DNA of 64,000 nt from Entoloma clypeatum (Eukaryota > Basidiomycota > Agaricomycetes > Agaricales > Entolomataceae): positions 744,001 through 808,000 of the forward strand of contig OY751495.1 of the NCBI GenBank assembly GCA_963565915.1, read 5' to 3'. Within the stretch, counting starts at the first letter, position 1; every line of letters begins with the position of its first letter. Positions 44,437 to 55,665 of the stretch are shown here, one piece after another. Made by a program: the position numbers and the translations under genes. The notes under the pieces are model-generated. The model was not told where the DNA came from, ran no database searches, and worked only from the letters and a program-made list of their open reading frames with translations.

Positions 44437-44511
44437 TCACATTGCTCTTCGCCTTTCCACTTTCCTGCATACTCTGCCCGAACCTTGGAACGGTTTGTTA
44501 GGCATAACAAG

Positions 44512-44522
44512 TTGCTAAATCT
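44512..44522 (+). promoter_or_regulatory. gypsy-1 self-priming primer site (copy B)
   Basis: TTGCTAAATCT, two bases after the 5' LTR. I see no resemblance to the usual tRNA 3'-end complements starting TGG. Confidence 0.8.
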
Positions 44523-44668
44523 CATTAGGTTCGCCCAGAGTGAAGAGAGCAACTACCAGACGTGTTAAGACGTCGCGCTTCTTTGAAGACTTCACCAATA
44601 ACCCATTCGCCACGCCAGAAGCCCAACAGGAGGAGCTAAGTCCTCGAGACAGTATCGATTTTACACTC

Positions 44669-45298
44669 ATGCAGCAGTACATCGAATCGGAGATCCGTCG
44701 CATCCTACAGCAGGTGCTTGACGAAGAACTAGACAACGACGAGCATCGCCCCCACGGCGAGATAGCAGAGAGCATCCATCTTGCTCGACAACACCAGATC
44801 GCGCGTTACAACGCCCGACAGAACGAACTCGAAAGCTTTCGCATTCAAGAAGGACCTCAGACAGGTCGGATCACAGAGATCAGAGAGTTTATCGGTGTCC
44901 AGACAACCGTTATCAGAAGATTGATTAGGACGCTCACATCGAGACGTCCCAGAGCCGCATCATCACGTCGTACTCGAAGCAACAGATCTACGCCCACTTC
45001 ACAACCACCGAACAACAGACCGAGTACGGTCGTTGGGCACGAAACGAGAGACTTGACCCCTTCTCATAACCGACAGACGCGCAGGAACAGAGATTCCTTA
45101 GAGATCTACAGAGGAAATACCCCGAACGTTTTGCCACCGATTCCGCCGACGAGTCCCCTGACGAATTTGCTTTTGACTCCGCGCAGTCAGATATCGAACA
45201 GACACCTAGAACAGGGACCAATTTTCAACCCCTACCTGTATCCCGAACCCCATCTTCATCCCAACAATCCGACACCTCTCCTTCTCCGCAGACTCTAG
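44669..45298 (+). CDS. gypsy-1 ORF1 upstream of gag (copy B)
   Basis: 209 residues from the first ATG of the transcript. The TAG at 45296-45298 is followed by AC and then the gag ATG at 45301. The sequence is nearly the same as in element 2. The frame is open upstream to the primer site without another ATG. Confidence 0.5.
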   Translation: MQQYIESEIRRILQQVLDEELDNDEHRPHGEIAESIHLARQHQIARYNARQNELESFRIQEGPQTGRITEIREFIGVQTTVIRRLIRTLTSRRPRAASSRRTRSNRSTPTSQPPNNRPSTVVGHETRDLTPSHNRQTRRNRDSLEIYRGNTPNVLPPIPPTSPLTNLLLTPRSQISNRHLEQGPIFNPYLYPEPHLHPNNPTPLLLRRL

Positions 45299-45300
45299 AC

Positions 45301-45818
45301 ATGGCAGAAGCTCCGGCAGTACAAACGATGGATACATCCAAGATCATCAAGGATCCTGGGATGTTCAAGGACAGACACACCTTTGACAAGTGGTGGAAAG
45401 CCACCAAACTATACATCAGGTTCCAAAAGAGCCTCACAGATGATCAGAAGATTCTTGCGGTGCTATCCCGCATGATGGAAGGGTCCGGCAAGCACTGGGC
45501 CAGTAACAAGTTAGATGCTCTTGCCGTTGACAACGAGAACATCACCTGGCTAGGATTCTCCGATGATATCGCCACACGATTCTCTATCGCCAACAAATCA
45601 GTCGCTGCCAAAGCAAGACTCGAAGTTCTGAGACAAGAGAAACACACCGTCGACGAATTCTTGGACGAATTTGAAGAGCTCTTGAAGCTGTCAAACCTTG
45701 GCGAAGAAACTGGGAAATACATCCTAGAAAAGAACGTCAACCGCAGAATCTCTGAACAAGTGGCTAGTGATGCCAAGACGTACTCCGAGTACGCAAAGGA
45801 GATCCGAAACAAGGGACG
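45301..45818 (+). pseudogene. gag: gypsy-1 gag, N-terminal part (copy B)
   Basis: The Gag domain runs from the ATG to the gypsy-2 insertion point at 45819. The open frame reads on into the gypsy-2 LTR to 46146. The C-terminal part continues at 51139. Confidence 0.92.
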
Positions 45819-46272
45819 TGTAAGGGCAACCACTTTGCACTTTCCCTTTCCGTTCATTTCCACCATCTCCGACGTCCTCCGATGCCCTCCGATGCCCTCC
45901 GATGCCCTCCGATCGTATCTGTTGCCTCCGATATCTTATTCACCTCTCCACACCTCTCCACATCCGACGACTCCGCGCCCCTCCGCTCCTCCGCACGTCG
46001 GATCGCAGGTACTATCATTCATCTTGTTTCCATTCATCCCCCATCCCTACTCCCGACCATTACTCATCATTCCTATGTCTTGTTTTATCTTTTATTTCAT
46101 ATCTCATTTTACTATTTATCTCGCTAGCTTGCAGGGGAATCCTTAGAACTTTCTCTTCGGATCTCCCTTGCAAGGTGTGTGTTGTATTACTTATCAGACT
46201 GCTCAATCTAAACTTCGGATCTCCCTTGCAAGTATCTGAGTTTGAGTCTTGGATCGTAAGGTCGCCCTTACA
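45819..46272 (+). repeat. 5' LTR of gypsy-2 element C
   Basis: 454 bp. It includes five 10-bp units of type CTCCGATGCC near 45870-45919. A 20-bp direct repeat occurs at 46155-46174 and 46213-46232, within the presumed R-U5 region. Confidence 0.95.
46145..46154 (+). promoter_or_regulatory. gypsy-2 self-primer segment
   Basis: AGAACTTTCT, preceded by TCCTT, is the exact complement of the primer site at 46275-46284. Confidence 0.65.
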
Positions 46273-46274
46273 GT

Positions 46275-46284
46275 AGAAAGTTCT
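46275..46284 (+). promoter_or_regulatory. gypsy-2 self-priming primer site
   Basis: AGAAAGTTCT lies two bases after the LTR, the same spacing as in gypsy-1. Confidence 0.7.
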
Positions 46285-46349
46285 CATCTAATTGGACCGG
46301 GTCCGATTGCATCGTTGTCACGATTCCGCGCTTCGGAGTAGCTTCGTCC

Positions 46350-47597
46350 GTGTCTGACTCCGATACATCTCACACCCCTTCCAGTTCTTCTAATTACCTC
46401 TCCGTAACCGGTGATTCTGCTCTGCGCATAGTAATGGACGACCCCAATCGCCTTGAACAGCTCGAGCACGAGTTCCAGGAACAACGTCAAACTCTCGCTG
46501 ATATCTCTACTCAACTTGACCAACTCCTCCTTGCCTTCAATGCAATTCCTGCCCCACCTGCCCCAGCTCCGCCACCTATCCCACCTGCTCCCACACCTGC
46601 ACCTCCACCTGCTCCGCTCGCTCTGGCCAATCCGGGCGTGCGTCGAGCAAAACCCGCCAATCCGTCAGACTTCGACGGATCGTGTGCAAATGGCTGGACC
46701 TTTCTAAACTCCTGTGAATTGTTTATGGGGCTGGCTCCGGAACAGTTCGCAGACGACCACGCTAAAATTTATTGGGCCTTATCTTTCATGAAGAGTGGAC
46801 GCGCAGCACGCTTTGCGGATCGCATTATCTGACAGGAGCAGAGGACCGGTGCTCCGCCTTATCGGACTTGGGTGGACTTCCGCGCCATCTTTACAACGGA
46901 GTTCACTCCGAAGAATGAGGAACAGGACGCAAGACTGATCCTCGAAGGAGAATCCTATTATCAAGGTCAACGGGATGTCGAGACCTATATTGACGAGTTC
47001 AAAGACTACATTGACAAAGCGGGCTATCAGGAGGATACCAACATTGTACTCAAATTCCGCCATGGTCTCCGTTCCGACATTCAGAACGAGATCGCCACCC
47101 TGACCCACGGACGGCCTGCGGACGACAACCCCGATGAGTGGTACTCTGCAGCACGAGTCAACGACGACAATAGAATTGCCAACAAAGCCTTCAAAGCCAC
47201 TGCTCCGACCCGCACATCCGCCTTCCGCAACGTCGTCAGACCAAGAGTACCTGGCACCTCAGTATTCCCTCGCCCCTACATTCCATTCACTCCGCGTCCA
47301 GCTCCGCTCGCATCCGCAACCGCTCCGCCGACAAGGGACCCTAAGGCAATGGACATTGATACTTCACGCGTCAAAGGCAAGAATGCCAATGCATGCTTCA
47401 GATGTAACAAAACGGGTCACTTCAGTCGTGAATGCCCCCTTCGCTTCGACGTCCGATTCATGACGATGGAGGAACAAGACGAGTTTATCATGGAACAACT
47501 CGTGGTCAAGGACGCGGCGGAAGGCAACTCCGTTCCGCCCACGGAGTCTGCGGAGTTGGAGGGAGGACAGGAGGATTTTCCTCCTCACAACGAGTGA
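46350..47597 (+). pseudogene. gag: gypsy-2 gag, one internal stop
   Basis: The N-terminus has a short coiled coil (LEQLEHEFQEQRQTLADI), then a long Pro/Ala-rich linker, the capsid-like Gag domain, and one CCHC knuckle (CFRCNKTGHFSREC) before an acidic end. A TGA at 46830-46832 interrupts the frame after FADRII; the reading continues in the same frame. The start at 46350 may not be exact; ATG 46434 is an alternative. Confidence 0.85.
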
Positions 47598-50500
47598 ACA
47601 GTGCGCCCTCGTTGTCTACTAAAAATCGTTATGCTGCCTTATTTATGGAACAATATGATCCTATACCCTCCATCTCTAAGCCTGCAAACAATCCTATAGT
47701 CGCACCCAACTCCGCAAACCCTATCCGCATCCACTTCTCTAAGTGGGAGCGGCGGCTTCCAAAACAATATGTTCTCGCCGCAGCCGCTCGCTCCGACAAT
47801 TCCCTCGAGCTAGACATAGTTCTCGAAACTACCGACACTAAAGACATACTATCACAAAAGGCCTTACTTGACAGTGGGGCAACAGGATTGTTTATTGAAC
47901 GTACTCTGGTCGAGAAACACCGACTCTCTACTCGAAAACTACAACGCGCAATTCCGGTATACAACATTGACGGAACTCCGAATGAGGCCGGAGCAATAAC
48001 AGAGGTGTTGGACGTAGTGCTCCGCTATCGGGATCACTCGGAACGGACCCAGCTTGCAGTCACAAGTTTGGGAAAACAAGAAATCGTGTTAGGCTTCACT
48101 TGGCTCAAAGAACACAACCCCGAGGTAGATTGGACTTCAGGGGAAGTGAAGATGAGCCGGTGTCCTGCACGATGTCGGACATGCCAACAGGAGGCAGCCC
48201 AAGAGCGGAAGGAGCGGAAGTTCGAACAAGTCCGCATCCGAGCCTGTCGGATGGGTTCCACTCCGACGTCCGGTCTAGAGGAGGAGGCTCCACGCGGCCC
48301 ATGGGTGGAGGATGTCACAGAAGGAGAAGAAGCGGAGGAGTTAGCGGAAGACGATGAGGAAGAGGATGAGTTTGAGGAGGGAGACCGCCTTTTTGTCGGA
48401 ACAGTACCTGCGGAGGCGGAGTTCATCCGCGCTTCATCCAATATCTCGCAACGTCTATCGGAGGCCTTCCTCAGTAACCAGAAACCCAAATCTTTCCGCG
48501 ACTCCGTACCAGACCACTTGTTTGATTTCGAAGACGTATTCTCAAAGACCTCTTTCGACACCTTACCGGAAGAGCGGACGTGGGACCACGCCATTGAACT
48601 TGTTCCGGACGCCTCTCCGGCGGGTTGTAAGGTATATCCGCTTGCCCCGAACGAACAGAAAGAACTCGACGTGTTTTTGGAGGAAAACCTTGCAACTGGT
48701 CGGATCCGCCCTTCCAAGTCTCCGATGGCATCTCCGGTGTTCTATATCAAGAAAAAGGATGGCTCCCTTCGTCTTGTACAAGACTACCGGTCACTCAATT
48801 CCAAAACTATCAAAAACAAGTATCCGCTTCCGCTCATATCCGAACTGATCAATAAACTTCAACGCGCTCAATACTTCACCAAACTCGACATCCGCTGGGG
48901 TTACAACAATGTACGGATAAAACCCGGAGACGAGTGGAAGGCCGCTTTTCGGACCAATCACGGACTCTATGAACCATTGGTGATGTTCTTCGGCCTCACT
49001 AATAGTCCATCCACATTCCAGACTATGATGAACGAGATCTTTCAGGACCTTATCACTGAAGGTGTAGTTTGTGTTTACCTTGACGATATACTCATCTTCA
49101 CGGAGACCCTTGCGGAACATCGGAGGGTCACACGGATTGTACTGGAACGACTTCGCGAACACAAACTCTATCTAAAACCAGAGAGGTGCGAGTTTGGGCA
49201 GACGCGCATTGAATACTTAGGCCTTATTATTGAACAAGGACACGTAAAGATGGATCCGGTGAAAGTAGCGGGGGTCGCGGAGTGGCCTGCTCCGACAAAC
49301 GTCCGAGAAGTACAGTCCTTTCTGGGGTTCACTAACTTCTATCGCCGTTTTATTGAAGGGTTTTCGGACATCGCGCGCCCTCTTTTCGAGCTCACGAAGA
49401 AGGGGCACCTCTGGTCTTGGAAGGAAGGAGAAGTGTCCGCATTTGCGGAGTTGAAGCGGAGGATTACATCCGCTCCAATCCTGGTCTTAGCTGATCATCG
49501 AAAGGAGTGGCGGGTAGAAGCGGATAGCTCGGACTTTGCAACCGGAGCAGTACTGTCCCAACCAACAGAGGACGGTAAGTGGCACCCTGTCGCATTCTAT
49601 TCCAAAAGCCTCAGTCCGGTGGAATGCAACTACGAGATCTATGACAAGGAGATGTTGGCAGTGGTCCGCGCATTAGAGGAGTGGAGGCACTTCCTTGAAG
49701 GAGCGGAGAAGACAGTGGAGATTTGGACGGACCACAAAAATCTTGAGTACTTCATGACAGCTCAAAAACTAAATCGACGACAAGCTAGATGGTCCTTATA
49801 CCTCGCTTGTTTCAATTTCAAAATGCACCATCGACCTGGAAAGTCAATGGGCAAGTCCGACGCTTTGTCCCGACGAGCGGACCACGGAGACGGATCGCGG
49901 GACAAAGAAAACATCATCCTTCTTCGACCAGAATTGTTTGCAGTGCGAGCAATGCGTGGGGTAACTGTTCAAGGGGAAGAACGCGACGTCCTCTGCCAGG
50001 TCCGACAAGGAATCCGAGAGGGGCTACTGGAGGATAGTGTGGCGGAGGTCGTCAAATCCCTTCCGACCGTCGGAGCGGGGTCCGTCCGAAGTGCGGAGTG
50101 GAGGCAAGCGGAATACTACAACCAGCATCGGAGCACCACTCCGACATTCCGCCCGGGGGACAAGGTCTTTTTAGACTCATCGGACCTCAAAACCACCTGA
50201 CCCACAAAAAAACTTGCACATCGGTACGTAGGCCCTTTCCCAGTGGTCCGACCTGTCGGAACACATGCCTACGAACTTCGCCTTCCCCCTTCCATGTCCC
50301 GCATTCACCCAGTATTCCACGTCGTCAAACTTTCACTAGTTCCCGACGACCCTTTCCGATGCCAAGTCCGCTCGCCTCCACCTCCGACGGTAGTCGGAGA
50401 AGAATTGGAGTATGATGTTGAAAACCTCTTGGACAGCCGACTGCATCGAGGCAAGCTTCAATTCTTGGTCAAATGGAAGGGATATGGCTACGAAGAGAAT

Positions 50501-50638
50501 TCCTGGGAAGCAGAAGACAATGTCCACGCTCCGCGACTAGTCCGCGACTTCTACCGACGTCATCCGGGAGCTCCGCGTCGGATCTCCGCTGCGATATTCG
50601 ACTCGTTTCGCCTGACACGTCGAGACGCCGTGCCTTGA
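47432..50638 (+). pseudogene. pol: gypsy-2 pol lacking the integrase core
   Basis: The frame is -1 relative to gag and overlaps its end by 166 nt. It holds a protease (LDSGATG, 47871-47879), reverse transcriptase (YLDD, 49076-49087), RNase H (TDHKNLEYF) and a C-terminal chromodomain (FLVKWKGYGYEENSWEAEDN). Between RNase H and the GPF-type segment, near 50080-50110, the sequence passes directly to AEYYNQHRS. The HHCC finger and D,D,E core, normally over 300 residues, are absent. TGA at 50198 falls where gypsy-1 has Arg in NRPSKKL, so it is probably CGA to TGA. The end at 50638 lies 11 bp before the LTR. Confidence 0.9.
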
Positions 50639-50649
50639 AGGGGGGGTGA
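50639..50649 (+). promoter_or_regulatory. gypsy-2 polypurine tract
   Basis: AGGGGGGGTGA-type purine run directly before the 3' LTR; the run begins at the end of the pol stop codon. Confidence 0.75.
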
Positions 50650-51133
50650 TGTAAGGGCAACCACTTTGCACTTTCCCTTTCCGTTCATTTCCACCATCTC
50701 CGACGTCCTCCGATGCCCTCCGACGCCCTCTGACGCCCTCTGACGCCCTCCGACGCCCTCCGACGCCCTCCGATCGTATCTGTTGCCTCCGATATCTTAT
50801 TCACCTCTCCGCACCTCTCCACATCCGACGACTCCGCGCCCCTCCGCTCCTCCGCACGTCGGATCGCAGGTACTATCATTCATCTCGTTTCCATTCATCC
50901 CCCATCCCTACTCCCGACCATTACTCATCATTCCTATGTCTTGTTTTATCTTTTATTTCATATCTCATTTTACTATTTATCTCGCTAGCTTGCAGGGGAA
51001 TCCTTAGAACTTTCTCTTCGGATCTCCCTTGCAAGGTGTGTGTTGTATTACTTATCAGACTGCTCAATCTAAACTTCGGATCTCCCTTGCAAGTATCTGA
51101 GTTTGAGTCTTGGATCGTAAGGTCGCCCTTACA
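50650..51133 (+). repeat. 3' LTR of gypsy-2 element C
   Basis: 484 bp. It has eight 10-bp CTCCGACGCC-type units where the 5' LTR has five, which exactly accounts for the 30-bp length difference. Confidence 0.95.
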
Positions 51134-51487
51134 GGACGACAGATGGAAGGACATGCAATGGTCATCCGAGGTGGCGGCGACATGCGCACCGGATCGGGTA
51201 CCACTTATGGTGGTCAAGGCAAGGCCATGGAGATCGACAAAGCAGGAGTGGCCCGTTGCTACAACTGTCAACGTTTCGGTCACCTCGCTAAAGACTGCAG
51301 CACTCCAAAGAAGAAAGATGGTCGCAAGTGTTTCAACTGCGACCAAGAAGGCCATATTGCGCGCAACTGCCGCAAGCCGAAGAAGAACTCCGGAAGGGTT
51401 AGGAAGGTGTCTGAGGAAGATGCTGAGAATGATGAAACCACAATCTTAGAAGCCGACGAGAAGGATTTTCCCGAAGGGTCCGATTAA
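51134..51487 (+). pseudogene. gag: gypsy-1 gag, C-terminal part (copy B)
   Basis: Resumes Gag after the gypsy-2 insertion with GRQMEGHA and includes both CCHC knuckles and the FPEGSD end. The first five bases are the target duplication GGACG. Confidence 0.92.
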
Positions 51488-51537
51488 ACGACGCTAAGTC
51501 GCGACCCTTATCTATTAAACGGACTTGCTTGCCTTGT

Positions 51538-54500
51538 ATGACTGCAGACAATAGAACCTATGTCATCCCTGCCAAGCGAGCCGCTGCGTCGACTAAGATT
51601 GTGAAGGGAGACGAGCCTCCGAAACGACGAGAGATCAGGTTGTTAGCTCAACTCAAAACACGACGAGGACCAAAGGTCATTTGACCTGAGGTTGATAGCG
51701 GATGTGAACGCACATGCATCCATCCCAGAATAGTACGCGAACAGAACCTCCCCACGCGAGGAATACCGCCCATAGCAATTCTAAATGTGGATGGATCACC
51801 AAACCGACAACAAAAAGCGAACCAACTTGCCGAAGTCAAGCTGGATTTGGGAACACATCAGGAAACCATGGAAGCGATGGTACTGGACATTGGGAGAACC
51901 GACATGCTCTTGGGACATGACTGGTTGGTACACCACAATCCTACGATCAATTGGACAACCGGCGCTGTAACGTTCAACCGGTGCCCAACAACATGCCAAA
52001 CCAAACATTCGGAATTCAGGGTTAACCTTGATGGTCGCAAACACCGGGTTCGCATGGTTGAGGTGCACGACAAAGATGCACCCAAGAAGTCGGATCAGAA
52101 ATGGAAGCCTGGAGACCCTATATTGGAAGCTGTCACTCCCACACCACCTCCCACAACCAAACGACCCTCATATGTTGATCGGTTTACTCATCTCTTTGAG
52201 AAGGAGAACTTTGATAAGATCCCGAAGGAAAGGGAATGGGACCATGGTATTGAACTTACACCGGACGCACCAAAGGAACTAGGGGGAAATACATATCCCA
52301 TGACACAAAAGGAACAAGAGGAATTGGACGCATTCATTGACGAGGGTCTAGCAACTGGAAAGATCCGCCCGTCCAAATCCCCTTATGCTTCCCCTTGCTT
52401 CTTCATCAACAAGAAAGATGGTTCCAAACGATTGGTACAAGATTACCGCATGGTCAACAAATTCACGGTCAAAGACAAATTCCCACTCCCTCGCATCTCC
52501 GATCTCTTAGACGTGCTGAAAGATGCAGTCTACTTCAATAAGATGGACATCATGTGGGGTTACAACAATGTCCGGATTAAAGAAGGCGATGAATGGAAGG
52601 CTGCCTTCCTTACCAGTCGAGGATTATTTGAACCATTGGTCATGTTTTTCGGCCTTTGCAACTCCCCGGGAACGTTCTCTAGGATGATGGCTAGTCTATT
52701 CCGGGACCAAATCCGCCGACGCATCTGCGTGATCTACATGGATGACATCGTGGTTGTTGGTAAAACCAAGGAAGAACTCGCGCGAAACACCGAAGAAATT
52801 CTGCAGATCCTATCAGACAATGACTTGTTCCTGAAGGAGAAGAAGTGTTTCTGGGAAGTAACGAAATGCCCCATATTGGGATATGTCGTTGGTGAAGGAC
52901 GTGTCGAGATGGAAACCGAGAAGGTGGACACGATTCGAAACTGGCGAGCACCCACATCAAAAAAGGAAGTCCAGAAGTTCCTTGGGTTTGCTAACTTCTA
53001 TCGGCGCTTCATTGAAGGATACTCAAACATCGCGAAACCACTTGCCGCGCTCACAGGCGGCACTGCGTTTACTTGGGGACCAACGGAACAAAAGGCATTT
53101 GAAGGTCTCATACAGGCGATCACATCGGCACCAGTCTTGGCATTACCAAAACCAGATGGACAGTTCAGGGTCAAAACCGATGCATCGGGCTATGCAATTG
53201 GGGCTGTACTCTCTCAAAAACAGGACGACAAATGGCATCCTATCGCGTTCTTGTCGCGGACCATGTCCGCGGCCGAACAAAATTACAAGATATACAACAA
53301 AGAGCTCTTGGCAGTCATGGAAGCACTGAAAGATTGGAGACACTATCTGCTCGAAGCCAGGGAACGCTTCGAGATCTTAACTGATCACAAGAACCTGGAG
53401 TATTTCCGCCGTCCTCAGGACCTAAATCAACGACAAAGGCGCTGGAAGATGAAGTTACAAGACTATGACTTCGAACTACGGCATGTGCCTGGCAAGACAA
53501 ATGCAAAAGCGGACATCCTGTCGCGCTTACCCTGGTATGAAACGGAACTCGAACCACAAGACAGTGACCAAATGCTCAAGGAGGGACTATTCTTGAAACA
53601 ATTGGAATCAGAAGATGTGGTACAAATGGAGATGTTCACGGAGGAACAATTCTTTGAAGGGGGTGAAACATCTGATTCCATCAAGATTGGAAACATCACA
53701 ACCATCAAAAATCCGTGGATCGCACACATCAAGGGTTCAAACCGCATGGAGACAGAAGTAGCCCAGGGTCTAAAAAAGAATCCTCACTGGTATCAACAGG
53801 AAAACGGCATCACATATGCAGGCGAACGAGTCTATGTTCCTATGTTCCACCGGACCCACAACTGCGTCAAGAACTAATGTTTGAATCACACGATGCACCA
53901 GTGGCTGGACATCCAGGACAGTATCGAACACACGAACTCCTCACTCGCACCTACTGGTGGCCTACCATCCTGCATGATGTAAAGAAGTACGTAAAGGGTT
54001 GCGACACCTGTCAGCGCAACAAGATCAACAGACAGAAACGACATGCTCCGCTACACCCCCATGCAGCACCAAGTCATCCATGGGAAGACATAGGGATTGA
54101 CGTCGTGGGACCGATACCAGAATCCGAGGGAAAGAATGCGATCCTGGTCATCACGGATAGACATTCGAAGATGCTTCATCTCATTCCGACAACCGTGGAA
54201 TTATCGGCTGAAGGATTAGCCAAGATCTATCGGGATCAGATATGGAAGCTCCACGGAATCCCCAAGAAAATCATCAGTGACAGAGGACCACAGTTCGCCG
54301 CGAAGTTCATGGAGATACTTTGCCGCATGTTAGGGATCAAAAGGCACCTGTCCACCGCATACCATCCACAGACGGATGGACAAGCCGAACGATCGCATCA
54401 GGAAACAGAAGCGTTCTTATGAAACTTTGTTAAACATCTGCAAGATGATTGGGCTGAATGGATCGCAATCGCCGAATTCCAGTACAATGACAAAGAACAT

Positions 54501-55145
54501 CAGGCAACGAAGCACACACCATTCTACCTCAACTATGGCTTACATCCTTGGAAGGGAGAACTTGTGTTGGAAGACACCAACCCGGCTGCCAACAGCTTCT
54601 TGGAAAAACTCAAACAAGCACGAGAAGAAGCCAATGCAGCACTGAAACAGGCACAGGATCAGATGAAGAAGACAGTTGATACGCGACGAAGTCCGTCTCG
54701 GAACTACCGCATCGGAGACAAGGTGTGGCTGCAAGGGACTAACATCAGGACTAACCGTCCCTCAAAGAAGCTTGACGCACTCCGACATGGACCATTCAAG
54801 GTCCTAGAGAAAAAAGGAGCTAGCGCGTACCTTCTTGATCTTCCGAAAACTTGGAAAATGATTCACCCTGTGTTCAACAAGACCCTGTTGTCACCTTACG
54901 AAACCCCAAAGTACGCCATCCAGAAGAAGAAACCAGCCCCTGATCCGATCATCATCGAAGGACGAGAAGAGTATCATGTGTCCACAATCCTAGACTCTCG
55001 AAAGTTCCGTGGAAAGATCCAGTACCTCGTCCAGTGGGAAGGATATGGCCCAGAAGAGAACACATGGGAACCTCGAGCTAATGTTCAGAACGCTCAAGAT
55101 TTGATCCGTGATTTTCATCGGCAAAATCCATCGCGTCCACGATAA
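51538..55145 (+). pseudogene. pol: gypsy-1 pol, copy B, broken
   Basis: It starts at an ATG (51538) and keeps all domains from protease to chromodomain. Lesions are CGA to TGA at 51682 just before the protease, a tandem duplication of the 8-mer TATGTTCC near 53832-53847 that shifts the frame, and CGA to TGA at 54420 inside integrase. The stop at 55143 matches element 2. Confidence 0.9.
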
Positions 55146-55262
55146 AAGATAAACCGCGAAATCCATTTTCCATACCGATTTTCTGTCACATTGAGTTCCC
55201 CGCTCCAACTCTTCTCGCCCAACACGCCGTTCTTCTTATACTTTTCGAACCTCATCTCCACC

Positions 55263-55628
55263 ATGTCCAACATCACCACCTCCACCGATGCTTCCGACAT
55301 CAACCCCACCATTACCACCCTCATTGGCGAAGCGCTCTCCATGTGCGACCAGATCCATGCGCTTGAAACCTCCGTCGCCGACATCCTCCACCGACAGATG
55401 CATATTCGTCTCCACACCTTATCCGACTTGCCAACCGCTCCCACCGCTGAGGAGAAACTTATCCTCAAAAATTATACCAACACCCTTGCCGTCGAGAATC
55501 GACGCCTTCGCCTCGCCGTTCGAGGTTTAGAGTTTGCCACGGCGGTAAACGACGAACTGATAAAGGACTGGGGCAACCGAGCTGATCCTACCTGGACTGA
55601 TCCAAACGGCAACGATGGATGGGAGTAG
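55263..55628 (+). CDS. 3' accessory ORF of gypsy-1 (copy B)
   Basis: 121 residues, closest to the element 2 version, open from ATG 55263 to TAG 55626. Arg is Cys in the SMRDQ motif. The leader between pol and this ATG is about 117 bp, as in element 2. Confidence 0.7.
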   Translation: MSNITTSTDASDINPTITTLIGEALSMCDQIHALETSVADILHRQMHIRLHTLSDLPTAPTAEEKLILKNYTNTLAVENRRLRLAVRGLEFATAVNDELIKDWGNRADPTWTDPNGNDGWE

Positions 55629-55665
55629 ATAGTCTGTGAGGACACAGACCTTGAGGAGAGGAACA
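55629..55665 (+). promoter_or_regulatory. hairpin and polypurine tract, copy B
   Basis: The hairpin at 55632-55649 has stems GTCTGTG and CACAGAC with loop AGGA. GAGGAGAGGAACA then precedes the LTR. Confidence 0.75.

Larger units (their letters stand above)
44141..44509 (+). repeat. 5' LTR of gypsy-1 copy B
   Basis: TGTTACGG to GCATAACA, 369 bp. TATA box at 44395-44400. The presumed transcript start is near 44426. Confidence 0.95.
45819..51133 (+). mobile_element. gypsy-2 element C, inserted in gypsy-1 gag, integrase deleted
   Basis: LTRs of 454 and 484 bp (TGTAAGGG to CCCTTACA) flank gag and pol; the target duplication GGACG is perfect (45814-45818, 51134-51138). Outside a 10-bp repeat array the LTRs differ at only about two positions, so the insertion is recent. 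Pol lacks the integrase zinc finger and catalytic core. This is the third level of nesting: C in B in A. Confidence 0.95.

Noticed and set aside
44510..44530. tRNA primer site for gypsy-1
   Set aside because: The sequence does not begin TGG and the self-complement in the LTR is a better explanation.
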